This document shows, one piece after another, positions 45,124-54,599 of a stretch of DNA of 64,000 nt. Below the pieces are notes generated by a model. That model was not told the DNA's origin. It did not search any database and saw only the letters and a program-made list of their open reading frames with translations. A program made the position numbers and the translations under genes. Source of the DNA: Candidatus Binatia bacterium (lineage in GTDB: Bacteria; Desulfobacterota; Binatia; UBA12015); the NCBI GenBank assembly GCA_029248525.1, contig JAQWJE010000043.1, positions 186,001 to 250,000 of the forward strand, written 5' to 3'. Position 1 is the first letter of the stretch, and the number at the start of each line of letters is the position of its first letter.

Positions 45124-47505
45124 TTACGAGAGAGGCTCCGCAACAGCCTCGAGAACGATCTCGGAGACCGTGTCCGCCTCGATATCGTCGGCGCAAAAGG
45201 GCATATCGACCCATTCTTTTGCCGAGTAGACACGCGTCATATCCGCAAAATGCGGGGACGCGGGATTGGTCGACTGCGAGTAGGTCAGAACGCTCGAGGC
45301 ATCGGGACAGCGACTGTCATCCCAGGTCACTACCTGAATATAGCTGTTGCCGTGACGGATATAGCCGCGCCCCTGGTCGCCGACGTAGCGAGACGAAATC
45401 ACGCTGAACATCGAAGCACCTGATCCGCCGGAGATCGGGATACGATCCCCATCGACCTCCTTGTACTGCACCTCGCCCCAAGAACGATTCATGGGCAGTC
45501 CACGCACAATCAATTCATCGACTGCTTCGCCCAAAGCACGCTTCACGCCTTCCACAACATCGAGATTGCTTCGGTTGAGTTCGCGAGGCGTATGAACCGG
45601 ATCTGTCACATCAAAGGGCACCGCCCACACATCCGCAACATCGGTCAACCTCCCCCAGAACTCTTCCCAGATATGAGGTCCCGTGCTGTCGCTATTATAG
45701 CGGGTATCCCATAGCGACAGAACCTCGCAGGCCTCGGCCGCCTGAGCCGGCGCATTGCTGTACGCTGGCCAGTCGTCGACTCCGGAGCAGATCTCGATGA
45801 CGTCATCGAGCACGAGATCGGCCCCGATATTCCGATTAAGGTAGAGCATCTGTTCGAGCAACTCGCGGTCAAAGCCTGGCAGGCCCAATCCATCGGTCCC
45901 CGCAATCCGCTCTTCAGCCTGCATGAACGTCAACCGGGTGCGGAAGGACTGCGCCACGTCTTCCCGCCCGATGACCGGAGAGTAGTCCGTCAAAAGCTGC
46001 GCGGGGTTGGAGAGCCAATAGCTGTCATTCGCATTGGCAACATAGGTCGTGTTCTGAAGAGCCGGTAATTGATCGGCAGCAAAGAGCCCTTCCCGAACTC
46101 CCGGGGAAACGCCCCATTCACAAGCAGAGCGTGATCCGTCGAGAGAGGGGAACCCTTGCGATGTCAGCAACTCCGTCAGCGGCGTCTTTCCGCATTCATC
46201 GAGCTTGGCTACGGAGATATTCGGAATCGCGCCGACATCGCCGTAAAGGGCCTGACCATCTCGATCGGCCGCGATCGTATTCACCCAGGGCACACCCAGC
46301 AGCTCAAGCGCTTCCAGCAGTTCCGCGATGCTATGAGACTGGCCGATCGCCAGCCACTGCGGAAGGGCCGCGGTGTTTTCCAGATTGGCATCCCGAAGAG
46401 CCAGGAGCGTACCAAACGCCGTTGGCCAACCCGCCACGACCGGGCTCAGCACACCCAAATCCACAATCGGGCCGACGTGGCTCATATAGATCGTTTTGGT
46501 GCGTTCCTCCACGCTACCGTCCTCGAGACGGACCTCCACGGTGACGGGGTGCGAGGTGATCTCGCGAACCTCATCGTCATACTGGTAGCGCATGGGATCG
46601 GTGGGGAGGATCCTCAGTTCCACGAAGGCGAATCGACGCGCCGTGGAGACGGTATGCGTCCATGCGAGATCCTCATTGAAACCGATGTTCACCAAAGGGA
46701 CGCCAAACAACGATGCACCCGCAACATTGTAGACGCCGGGAATTTCCAGATGAACATTATAAAACCGCTGTGGACCGTTCCACGGGAAATGAGGATTTCC
46801 GAACAGAAGTCCCTTGCCCGACCGGGAAGCGTCTCTTCCGATGGCATACGCATTGCTGCCGAATTCGCTCGGCGGTATAAACCCGAGATCCTCAGCCTGA
46901 AAGGCAAAGCTCTGGGCCTCGACACGAGGGGCGGCCGCCAGCGATTCGGGCGGTGCAGCCGAGGTGACCGCACGAATCAAAGGATCCATCGACCCCCGCA
47001 AAATCAGCTTGCGGTAGACCTTGGCCAGATCCATCGGCGTCACCTCGCGCACGTAGGCAGCCTCTCGACAGCCGGTCTCACCTTCAGGCAATCCCTCGGC
47101 GCCGGTCTCGCGCAAATAGCGATTCATACCTGCCGCATAACCGACCACCAGATCGTCGAGATCCCGTGGTGCCGCCGCCATGAATTCGTTTTCGATATAT
47201 TCGTCGTTGTTGAAAAAGCTGTAGACTACATCGGCGTCGAAGTTGCCCTCGTCTCCCAGAAAAAGTGCGGAGCGACCGTTGGCACGGACGACTTCCTTCA
47301 TCAATTCGCAATAATTATCCTGCGAGAACGCGTAGCCATAGCCGTAGCCGAGCCCTTTGAAGTTGTCTGCCTTGATATGAGGGATGCCGAAGCTCGTGCG
47401 CACAATTTCCGCGCGCATCGGGGGTTCGTCCGAATTACTGCCGGAACAGCCCGCAAGGACCGTTACCACCGCCCCCAACCACAACAATCCGCTTAGATTT
47501 CTCAT
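45124..47505 (-). CDS. Penicillin acylase/AHL acylase family lipoprotein
   Basis: 793 residues, Ntn-hydrolase. Lipobox VLAGC in the signal SGLLWLGAVVTVLAGC. Alpha-chain region FGIPHIKADNFKGLGYGYGY and AFSQDNYCELMKEVVRANGR; the beta-chain starts at the nucleophile Ser217 in EFGSNAYAIGRDASRSGKG, followed by GNPHFPWNGPQRFYNVHL. Autocleavage would release a linker before Ser217. Family members deacylate beta-lactams, aculeacin or N-acyl-homoserine lactones; the GSNAYAIG start and GNPHFPW fit the acyl-homoserine-lactone/aculeacin acylase side. A lipoprotein form is less common than the soluble periplasmic form. Divergent from the giant protein cluster across a 206-bp gap. Confidence 0.9.
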   Translation of the reverse strand: MRNLSGLLWLGAVVTVLAGCSGSNSDEPPMRAEIVRTSFGIPHIKADNFKGLGYGYGYAFSQDNYCELMKEVVRANGRSALFLGDEGNFDADVVYSFFNNDEYIENEFMAAAPRDLDDLVVGYAAGMNRYLRETGAEGLPEGETGCREAAYVREVTPMDLAKVYRKLILRGSMDPLIRAVTSAAPPESLAAAPRVEAQSFAFQAEDLGFIPPSEFGSNAYAIGRDASRSGKGLLFGNPHFPWNGPQRFYNVHLEIPGVYNVAGASLFGVPLVNIGFNEDLAWTHTVSTARRFAFVELRILPTDPMRYQYDDEVREITSHPVTVEVRLEDGSVEERTKTIYMSHVGPIVDLGVLSPVVAGWPTAFGTLLALRDANLENTAALPQWLAIGQSHSIAELLEALELLGVPWVNTIAADRDGQALYGDVGAIPNISVAKLDECGKTPLTELLTSQGFPSLDGSRSACEWGVSPGVREGLFAADQLPALQNTTYVANANDSYWLSNPAQLLTDYSPVIGREDVAQSFRTRLTFMQAEERIAGTDGLGLPGFDRELLEQMLYLNRNIGADLVLDDVIEICSGVDDWPAYSNAPAQAAEACEVLSLWDTRYNSDSTGPHIWEEFWGRLTDVADVWAVPFDVTDPVHTPRELNRSNLDVVEGVKRALGEAVDELIVRGLPMNRSWGEVQYKEVDGDRIPISGGSGASMFSVISSRYVGDQGRGYIRHGNSYIQVVTWDDSRCPDASSVLTYSQSTNPASPHFADMTRVYSAKEWVDMPFCADDIEADTVSEIVLEAVAEPLS

Positions 47506-47711
47506 CGACAACCTTTCTTCCGTCAGAACCTTGCCCGACAGTTATCCTGCACCTGACTTCCCTTCCTATGTCCGGACGGACCGGAATACAATCCCGTATA
47601 TAGCGCGAGAGACCCCCGTAGATCCGAAAAGCATCGATAATCCAAGCACTTTTGTCGCTCGCGCGGCCGGCAGCGCCGAGGTATGGTCCTGAGGCTTGGT
47701 AAATTCCCGTG

Positions 47712-50700
47712 ATGAAAGAATATAACCCAAACGTTCGACGGATCGATCTACGGTCTTGCCTCGTGGCCGCGGCGCTCTCACTGTCGCTGCTGATCGCCCC
47801 AGATGCTCTCGCCATTGATGTAGATATCAAATGCCGACGGGACCTCGGCAAAGGCTACCGCAAGCTGGCCGTCACCGCTTTCAAGTACCAGGCCAAATGT
47901 CACGAAGACACCATAAGAGGGCGCGACACCCCGGCTGATTGTCGGGATCTCGAGAGCACTGATGTCGCAGCGCTGAAGTCCGTTCGCAAGGCAGAGGAGA
48001 AGCTCGCCAAACTTGCTGCAAAAAGTTGTGCGCAAAGCGAAAGCCCCTTCGCCTCCGGCTTGGGATACTGCCCGGCACCCTGCGGCGACCGACCGAATGA
48101 GAGCTTTGCCGGTGTAGTGAGTTGCATGAGTTGTCTCGCCAAGGCCCGCGCTACAAGCGCGGCCGACGCCGCCTACCCGTCACCTCAGTTCAACCCGGAA
48201 AAAGATGATCTGCGCTGTGCCGCGAGCGTCGGGAAGGCAACTCGCATTCTTCTTGACCGACGCCAGAAGGTCCAGCAACGCTGCCGCTTCCTCGCGGATC
48301 GGACAAGCATCGAAGAGTCCTGCAAGGAGTTCAACAGCTTTGCCGATCCTCGCGACGAAGTCGCCAGGGCCGAGCTCAAACTGCAGGATGCGGCACTCGC
48401 ATGTGCGGCGGAAAGCCCTGCTCGGTTGGGGCTTTGCGCAGCCGATCCCGCCGCTCTCGGCGAATGTCTCACGACAACCATGGACGAAATCGGCGAGGAT
48501 ACCTTCAATGATTTGTACCCCGAACCTTTCCTGAGCCTGCAATCCCCCACTCAGGGAGCGTTCTTCCAGGGCACCTCGATCGAGGCTCACGGTCAATTCG
48601 GGGGGGCAGCGCCCGAAAGATATTCCGTCTACGTCAACAACGAAGTTGCCGCGACCACCAGCACGGGGGGCTTCTCCCACAGCGTGCAGGCCGGCTCGGG
48701 AGTTCTGCAGCCTCTGGTGATTGAGCTGCGCCATACCAGCTCGCAGAACGTCCTGCTTCGTCAACGCCGAACTCTTCACCAAACCTCGGGGATCCCGCTG
48801 GGCTCTACCGAGGCTGCCGGCCTCTCCTTCCGCCTGTCTGATCGAGGGCTCGATCGTCTGGAACCGTCGCTCGCCTCCATGGTCGAGATCGACCTACCCT
48901 CACTTCTCCCACCCGGCACTCTGGTCATCGACGACTTCGAATACCTTTGCGTGATCGGATGTCTCACCACGGACGTCACCATCAACCCCTCCAACGGCAG
49001 CAATGCACCACCGCCCGCAGTGGCCGGGTTCCGACTGGGTGCCGACGCACGCGGCGCCGGTGTGGGCTACGTGGAGGCCGAAATCGTCCTGCAAGCTGTG
49101 TCGTTGAGCGCCCGCGTTGTCGAACTTGGCTGTGACATCAACGTCACCTCGGACGCCGCCGTTCTTCGCGGCAACTTCGACCTCTGGTGGGCCCCCGCCG
49201 ATCGCACCAGAATCGACGTCACACAGCTCGGAGGCATCGACGTCAGCTTCGCCGGCTTCAGCGCCGACACCGATTGCGGCGACGGCTTTGGCAGCGGACT
49301 GCTCGAGAGCCTTGTCGGAAATTTCCTCGGCGATGTGGAGTCGCTTGTGCGCGACGGATTCACCGGATTCCTCGACAATCAATCTCCAGGCGATGACGAT
49401 ACGCCCATTGCTTCGGCAATCGAAATTGCTCTCGCCGGCTTCGCCATTCAGGGCGTACTGGGCGACAGCCTCGGCGTCGGCATCAGCGCGCCAATCGCCG
49501 ATATCCCGATCGACGACGAGGGCATCACCATTCGCAATGACCTGACTCTGGCCGCGAATGTGGGCGGCGGAAGCGGTCAATGCACGCCGCCTGCAGGATC
49601 CGCGGAACCGCTGGGTGTCGTCGTCGCCGCCGGCGACTTGCCGATCTTTGCTGCGGGAACGCCCGTTGCGGGTCGCGCTTACGATGTCGCACTCTCACTC
49701 TCGCGAACCGTCCTGAACCAACTGCTGGCCGAAGAGACCCGATGCGGTCTGCTGGTAAGCAACATCGAGGCTCTGGCCGGTGCCCCGATCACCACCGACC
49801 TGCTGGCGCTCGTCTTTCCCGAAATCGCTACCATCTGGCCCGATACGAGACCCGTCCGCGTCGAGGTTCGTCCCGGACTGGCGCCCTTTCTCACAACCCA
49901 GACAGGTCCGGCCGGCGAGGTCGCCGAGCTAAGGATCGGCCATCTCCAGCTTCGTTTTATCGTCGAGGACGCCGGAGGAGATCTGCAAATCCTGAATGTT
50001 CTCGTCGATCTCCGCACGGGCATTGAAGTGGGCTTCGATAATATTCTCGGCCTTCTCGAGTTTGTACTGGGACCGCTGGCAGCCAATGAGATCGACGTTC
50101 TCGTTCTGGAAAACCCGCTGGAGCTCAACGAAGCGCTCGTGTCCGTGACCCTGCAGCAATTGCTCCCCGCCGCCCTCCCGAACATCAGCTCGACGTTGGG
50201 CAGCTTCCCGATTCCCGAGATTCTCGGGAAGACATTCTATGGACTCGAAGCCTCCGCCCTCGGCGGCAGTCTGGGGGTCTTTGCCGACCTGCTGCCCGCC
50301 GGAACGATCGTGCAACGCGACTTCACGGGAGCCGATTTTCAGACAGCCGATTTTGTCCTCAACGGCAACGCAGTCTGGGTTGAAGACCCCGCACCTTTTT
50401 TCCAGCCGCAACCGAGACGACTACGCCTCACCAGCAACCAGACAAACCAACAGGGTTCAGCCTGGTACGCCGGCACACAAATCGATGCGAGCCAGAACTG
50501 GAAGGCCTTCTATCAGTTCCAGCTCTCTTATCAGGGAGCCGAAGGCGCCGATGGGCTCGGGTTTCATCTGCAATCCGATGGTCTCGACGCGAACCCGGCC
50601 GAGAATGGAACCGGACTTGCCGGCCCGCGGATTTCCGTCGTGGTTGACACCTACAACAACGGGCCGCAAGGAACCGAGGAATCGCTTTATGTTCTGGTCA

Positions 50701-51680
50701 ACGGTGCCGTCCTGTACTTCAACAACCTCCTCGATTTCCCATCGGATCCGAGGCCCGGGTCCTTTCCTCGAGTTTTCCGGATGGAGTTGGAGTACTGGGC
50801 TGCCGCTCAGGAATTAAGGATTGCGCTTTTCGACGAGGGCTCGAACGCTTTTCTCGATGAACGCGTAAGCATCGACCTGCGCAACCTGGGACCATCCCAT
50901 GCGGGCTTCTCGGCGCGTACCGGCAACGCGACGCAGAACCATGACGTGCGTTCCTTTCTCCTCGCCGGGACGGTGCCGGTCCTCGATCTCGCGCCCGGAC
51001 AGTTACGCCGTGCGCGAGATTTCACCGGCGGCGATTTCGAGACCGCCAGCATGGCCCTCGTTGGCGATGCGTTCTGGACCGAAGACGGGGCTCCAATCTT
51101 CTCGCCCTATCCGCGACGACTGCGCCTGACGAACAATGGCTCGGGTCGCAATGGCTCGGCCTGGGATGCGGAGAGTCGCTGGGATGCCTCCGCAAGTTGG
51201 AGCTCGATCAGCCGTTTCCAGATCACCTTTGGCGGTCCCGATGGGGCCGATGGACTTGGTTTCCATCTGCAAACCAACGGCACGACGATCAACCCGAACC
51301 ACCATGGGTTTGGTCTCGGCGGACGCCGACTCTCCGTCGTCATCGACACCTGGAACAACGACGATGGGGCCGACGAATCTCTGCAGGTGTGGCTTTCGGG
51401 CAATCGAATCTACTCGAATAACCTTCAGGATCTGGCCAGCGACCCCCGCCCCGGCTCGAGCCCGCAAGTCTTTCGGCTCGAAGTTCGCCACGTGGCGCCC
51501 TTGAACCAATTGCAGATCCGACTGATTGACGAGTCCGGCGGTGGCTATCTCGAAGAGACCATCGGTCTGAACCTCGATGGCTGGGGGGCCTCCTGGGCCG
51601 GATTCTCGGCCACCACAGGGACAGCTGCGGAGAATCATGATATCCGAACTTGGGAGTTTACCGGAGTACCCATGCCATGA
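47712..51680 (+). CDS. Giant exported protein: Cys-paired helical modules, central beta region, two lectin-like domains
   Basis: 1322 residues. Signal peptide SCLVAAALSLSLLIAPDALA. Residues ~38-265 hold two Cys-paired helical modules (KCRRDLGKGYRKLAVTAFKY ... CRFLADRTSIEESC). An Ig-like segment follows (LSLQSPTQGAFFQGTSIEAH). The long central part (about 370-865) is unassigned and rich in Leu/Ile/Asp (LPSLLPPGTLVIDDFEYLC). From ~870 come two tandem ConA/L-type lectin-like domains, each with DFTGxDFxTAxxxLxG, RRLRLTxN, GADGLGFHLQ, DTxNN and AGFSAxTG. ATG 47712 preferred over GTG 47709. The next gene overlaps the stop (ATGA), so it is translationally coupled. The role is probably glycan binding at the cell surface or in the medium. 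Confidence 0.78.
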   Translation: MKEYNPNVRRIDLRSCLVAAALSLSLLIAPDALAIDVDIKCRRDLGKGYRKLAVTAFKYQAKCHEDTIRGRDTPADCRDLESTDVAALKSVRKAEEKLAKLAAKSCAQSESPFASGLGYCPAPCGDRPNESFAGVVSCMSCLAKARATSAADAAYPSPQFNPEKDDLRCAASVGKATRILLDRRQKVQQRCRFLADRTSIEESCKEFNSFADPRDEVARAELKLQDAALACAAESPARLGLCAADPAALGECLTTTMDEIGEDTFNDLYPEPFLSLQSPTQGAFFQGTSIEAHGQFGGAAPERYSVYVNNEVAATTSTGGFSHSVQAGSGVLQPLVIELRHTSSQNVLLRQRRTLHQTSGIPLGSTEAAGLSFRLSDRGLDRLEPSLASMVEIDLPSLLPPGTLVIDDFEYLCVIGCLTTDVTINPSNGSNAPPPAVAGFRLGADARGAGVGYVEAEIVLQAVSLSARVVELGCDINVTSDAAVLRGNFDLWWAPADRTRIDVTQLGGIDVSFAGFSADTDCGDGFGSGLLESLVGNFLGDVESLVRDGFTGFLDNQSPGDDDTPIASAIEIALAGFAIQGVLGDSLGVGISAPIADIPIDDEGITIRNDLTLAANVGGGSGQCTPPAGSAEPLGVVVAAGDLPIFAAGTPVAGRAYDVALSLSRTVLNQLLAEETRCGLLVSNIEALAGAPITTDLLALVFPEIATIWPDTRPVRVEVRPGLAPFLTTQTGPAGEVAELRIGHLQLRFIVEDAGGDLQILNVLVDLRTGIEVGFDNILGLLEFVLGPLAANEIDVLVLENPLELNEALVSVTLQQLLPAALPNISSTLGSFPIPEILGKTFYGLEASALGGSLGVFADLLPAGTIVQRDFTGADFQTADFVLNGNAVWVEDPAPFFQPQPRRLRLTSNQTNQQGSAWYAGTQIDASQNWKAFYQFQLSYQGAEGADGLGFHLQSDGLDANPAENGTGLAGPRISVVVDTYNNGPQGTEESLYVLVNGAVLYFNNLLDFPSDPRPGSFPRVFRMELEYWAAAQELRIALFDEGSNAFLDERVSIDLRNLGPSHAGFSARTGNATQNHDVRSFLLAGTVPVLDLAPGQLRRARDFTGGDFETASMALVGDAFWTEDGAPIFSPYPRRLRLTNNGSGRNGSAWDAESRWDASASWSSISRFQITFGGPDGADGLGFHLQTNGTTINPNHHGFGLGGRRLSVVIDTWNNDDGADESLQVWLSGNRIYSNNLQDLASDPRPGSSPQVFRLEVRHVAPLNQLQIRLIDESGGGYLEETIGLNLDGWGASWAGFSATTGTAAENHDIRTWEFTGVPMP

Positions 51681-54472
51681 ACCTGAACGACAACAAGCGC
51701 AACAGCGCTCACCTCTGCGGCCTTCTTTTGGTCATCCTCAGTTTGGCGGCTCCCGCGGAGGCCATCACCGATGTTTCCATCGCCGCCCGGAAACTCGTGA
51801 TCCGGGACAAGTCGGCGATCGGTGCCAAATCAAGCGTAGTTTTCGTCGCGCGCGACAAGGAAGGCCTGGTCGAGGTTGGGACCGGCACCGATCCCGGTTC
51901 CGTGGAAGCAGAGCTGCAGGTATTCTACCCGGACGGGCAACCCGTCGCTCAGTTCCGCGTCCCCGTGGGCTCGGCACCCGGAGTCCGTGGCTGGCGGAAG
52001 CTGACCGGCGGATTTTCCTTCACCAACAAGGCGACGGACCCCGAATCGCTCGACACGCTCACGACTGTCAAATCGCTGCTCGCTCGGTCGGGGAAGGTAT
52101 TGAAGGTCGTGGCGCGCAGCGCCGGCGATCTCGACAGCAATCTCCGCGCACTTGGAGCTCCCACAGGTCCGGTCGACACTGTTCTGACCATACGTAATGC
52201 AGGCGAAGAGGTCCGCCATTGCTCGCGCTTCGAATCGTGTCGATTCAAGTCTTCCGGTGGCGGTCTGCTGGCCAATCTGGTCTGCAAGAATGCCGCGCCA
52301 GGGCCATGCCCAAGCAGCGCGTCGCGGACACGGATCGAAAAAGCCCGCGAGCCACTCCACCTCTACGTCGTTCGCACAAGCGAACTGACCTCAGGCGAGC
52401 AGGTCATGGTCGCGGGGCTCCAAGGTCTTGTGGCCAGAACCAGCCCCGCGCAAATCTATCTTGACCCTGGTGCCGGCGGCTATCGCACCTGGCTGGAAGA
52501 TCTCGCCGCAACTCGCGGCGTCACTTACGAGGAGGTCTCGGACGCGTGGTGGCTTGTGGACCGATTCCGCGACCTGTTGCGCGGACACCTTGTTTGGCAA
52601 GCTGGCGATCACTCGATCAGTGTGGCCAACTCTCTGGCCGGTATCGAAAACGCCTTATTGGTGGATGCTTCCATGGAAGGGCGCGCGCTGGCGCGCGGCC
52701 TCGAGCGGATCGCCGACCTGCGCAGCATGAACGAAGGGTTGATCCTTGATAACTACGCAAGCCGGCTGAACCCGGTTGTCGCCTTTGAGCAACGCGAAGA
52801 ATTCACCCAACAGCTACGCGACTACGCCGTGCTCTCTCGCGCCATGGTCTTCTTCGACGGCAACTCGGAGTTTCGCAACAACCTTGTGGAAACGTTGGCC
52901 CCCGATGCCGCAATCTACGGCTGGGGAGACGCGAGTATTGGCGAAGATGTCTTCGTGGGCGCGAGCTCCGACCGAGGGGCGTTCACCATCGCCGCTGACC
53001 ATGCCCATAATATCGCACCTCTCAGCGGGATCCCGGCACACCAACAAACCCAACCAAACCAACCCGCTGCCAGCGCATCCCCCGGCAAACACTACGCTTC
53101 CTTCCTCATGACCGATGGCGATAATATCCAATGGCTGCTCGGCACCTTCGCCACCGACGCGCGCTGGTACGGTAGTCCGCTCCGCGGGAGTTTCGATATG
53201 GGCTACGGAATGGCACCTGCCCTCGCCGAACTCGCTCCCTCGGTTCTGCATTGGTACTACGCGAACGCGGCCACCGGCAGCGGCGAGGACTATTTTGTCG
53301 TCGGCCCTTCCGGGGGCGGCTATCTCTACCCGAGCCGCTATCCCACCGCAGCGCTGGACACCCATATCGAGCGTCTGGCGGGATGGATGTCCCTGGCGGA
53401 CCTCAGCCTGATCCAGATTCTCGACGCCGAAGCCAGAGAGCGACTCGATCTTTGGGATCGCTTTACCGCACGAGAGGAGATCGAGGGTCTCTTCTATCTG
53501 GAATACGCAGACTATGCGGATGGTCGTGGCCGGGTGAACTGGTCCAATGGAAAGCCCATCATTGCACCGCGCGGCAAGCTGTGGACCGGCCTTGCCAACT
53601 CGGATGCCGCCTCGATCATTTCCCTGCTGAACAATGCTCGCCGCGACTCGAGCAGCGTAGCCGGCTACAGCCTGATCAATGTCGCGGCCTGGGATCAGTC
53701 CTTTGGTCTGGTCCAGAGCGTCGTGGCGAGCCTCTCACCCGACGTCGAAATCGTGACACCCGGTGAATTGGTCCAACTGATGCAGGATAACGTTCCCCAT
53801 CAGATCGCCTTTCACCATGATTTTACCGGTGCCTCTTTTGAAACCTCCGATCTCACACTGGTCGGATCCACCTTCTGGGTTCGCGACGAGGACGCTCTCT
53901 TCCAGCCCAACCCGCAACGGCTGCGCCTGACCAACAATGGCGGTGGTCAGGTGGGTTCGGCCTGGTTGTCCCAGCCCATCGATGCTTCAGAAAGCTGGTC
54001 GACAGCCTTCCGGCTGCAGATCAGCCATCTGGTCAACGGCGGCGCCGATGGAATGTCTTTCTACCTGCAACCAGATGGGCTGGCCGCGAACCCGGGCATC
54101 CGCGGTTCCTTTACCGGGTCGGCACTGACCGTCGCCGTCGACACCTGGGATAATGGCGAAGGTACCAGCGAATCCCTCGAAGTTCTGCTCGGGGACAACC
54201 GAATCTTCTTCAACGACCTGCTTGACTTCACCGCTGACCCGACGCCTGGCTCCACCGGTCATGTATATCGGCTGGAACTGGACTACCTGAGCGCACTGCG
54301 TCAACTGCGAATCCGCCTGATCGACGAAGGCAGCGCCGCGGCACTGGAGAACTGGGTGGAGGTGGACCTCGCGAGTTTCGGTTCCATGTACGCCGGTTTT
54401 TCTGCCCAGACGGGGGGATCCGCGCAGAATCACGACCTGCGGACCTGGACTCTCTCCGCAGCCGCACCCTAG
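51677..54472 (+). CDS. GxGYxYP putative glycoside hydrolase fused to a lectin-like domain
   Basis: 931 residues. Signal peptide HLCGLLLVILSLAAPAEA. Residues ~20-180 are a beta-rich N-domain (ITDVSIAARKLVIRDKSAIG). From ~230 (REPLHLYVVRTSELTSGEQV, MVAGLQGLVARTSPAQIYLD) comes the N-part of the GxGYxYP family, then FLMTDGDNIQWLLGTFAT, GSFDMGYGMAPALAEL and the signature GPSGGGYLYPSRYP. The C-terminal 220 residues are the same lectin-like domain found twice in the preceding protein (DFTGASFETSDLTLVG, GADGMSFYLQPDG, AGFSAQTGGSAQNHD). GxGYxYP proteins are predicted glycoside hydrolases with no proven substrate that I know. Start ATG 51677 overlaps the upstream stop codon. Confidence 0.85.
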   Translation: MNLNDNKRNSAHLCGLLLVILSLAAPAEAITDVSIAARKLVIRDKSAIGAKSSVVFVARDKEGLVEVGTGTDPGSVEAELQVFYPDGQPVAQFRVPVGSAPGVRGWRKLTGGFSFTNKATDPESLDTLTTVKSLLARSGKVLKVVARSAGDLDSNLRALGAPTGPVDTVLTIRNAGEEVRHCSRFESCRFKSSGGGLLANLVCKNAAPGPCPSSASRTRIEKAREPLHLYVVRTSELTSGEQVMVAGLQGLVARTSPAQIYLDPGAGGYRTWLEDLAATRGVTYEEVSDAWWLVDRFRDLLRGHLVWQAGDHSISVANSLAGIENALLVDASMEGRALARGLERIADLRSMNEGLILDNYASRLNPVVAFEQREEFTQQLRDYAVLSRAMVFFDGNSEFRNNLVETLAPDAAIYGWGDASIGEDVFVGASSDRGAFTIAADHAHNIAPLSGIPAHQQTQPNQPAASASPGKHYASFLMTDGDNIQWLLGTFATDARWYGSPLRGSFDMGYGMAPALAELAPSVLHWYYANAATGSGEDYFVVGPSGGGYLYPSRYPTAALDTHIERLAGWMSLADLSLIQILDAEARERLDLWDRFTAREEIEGLFYLEYADYADGRGRVNWSNGKPIIAPRGKLWTGLANSDAASIISLLNNARRDSSSVAGYSLINVAAWDQSFGLVQSVVASLSPDVEIVTPGELVQLMQDNVPHQIAFHHDFTGASFETSDLTLVGSTFWVRDEDALFQPNPQRLRLTNNGGGQVGSAWLSQPIDASESWSTAFRLQISHLVNGGADGMSFYLQPDGLAANPGIRGSFTGSALTVAVDTWDNGEGTSESLEVLLGDNRIFFNDLLDFTADPTPGSTGHVYRLELDYLSALRQLRIRLIDEGSAAALENWVEVDLASFGSMYAGFSAQTGGSAQNHDLRTWTLSAAAP

Positions 54473-54599
54473 CGCGGCGCGTCACGGCCGGGCGGTGCTC
54501 GGGGCAATTTCCACAATTGGGACACGATTATATTGACCTGCGACCTCCCGGGGCGATATGACCAGAAACGTCCCGCACAGCCCACAGGAGTCGCACCCG

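Noticed and set aside
46156-47496. 446-codon plus-strand frame opposite the acylase gene
   Set aside because: Antisense shadow of a gene with a complete Ntn-hydrolase signature.
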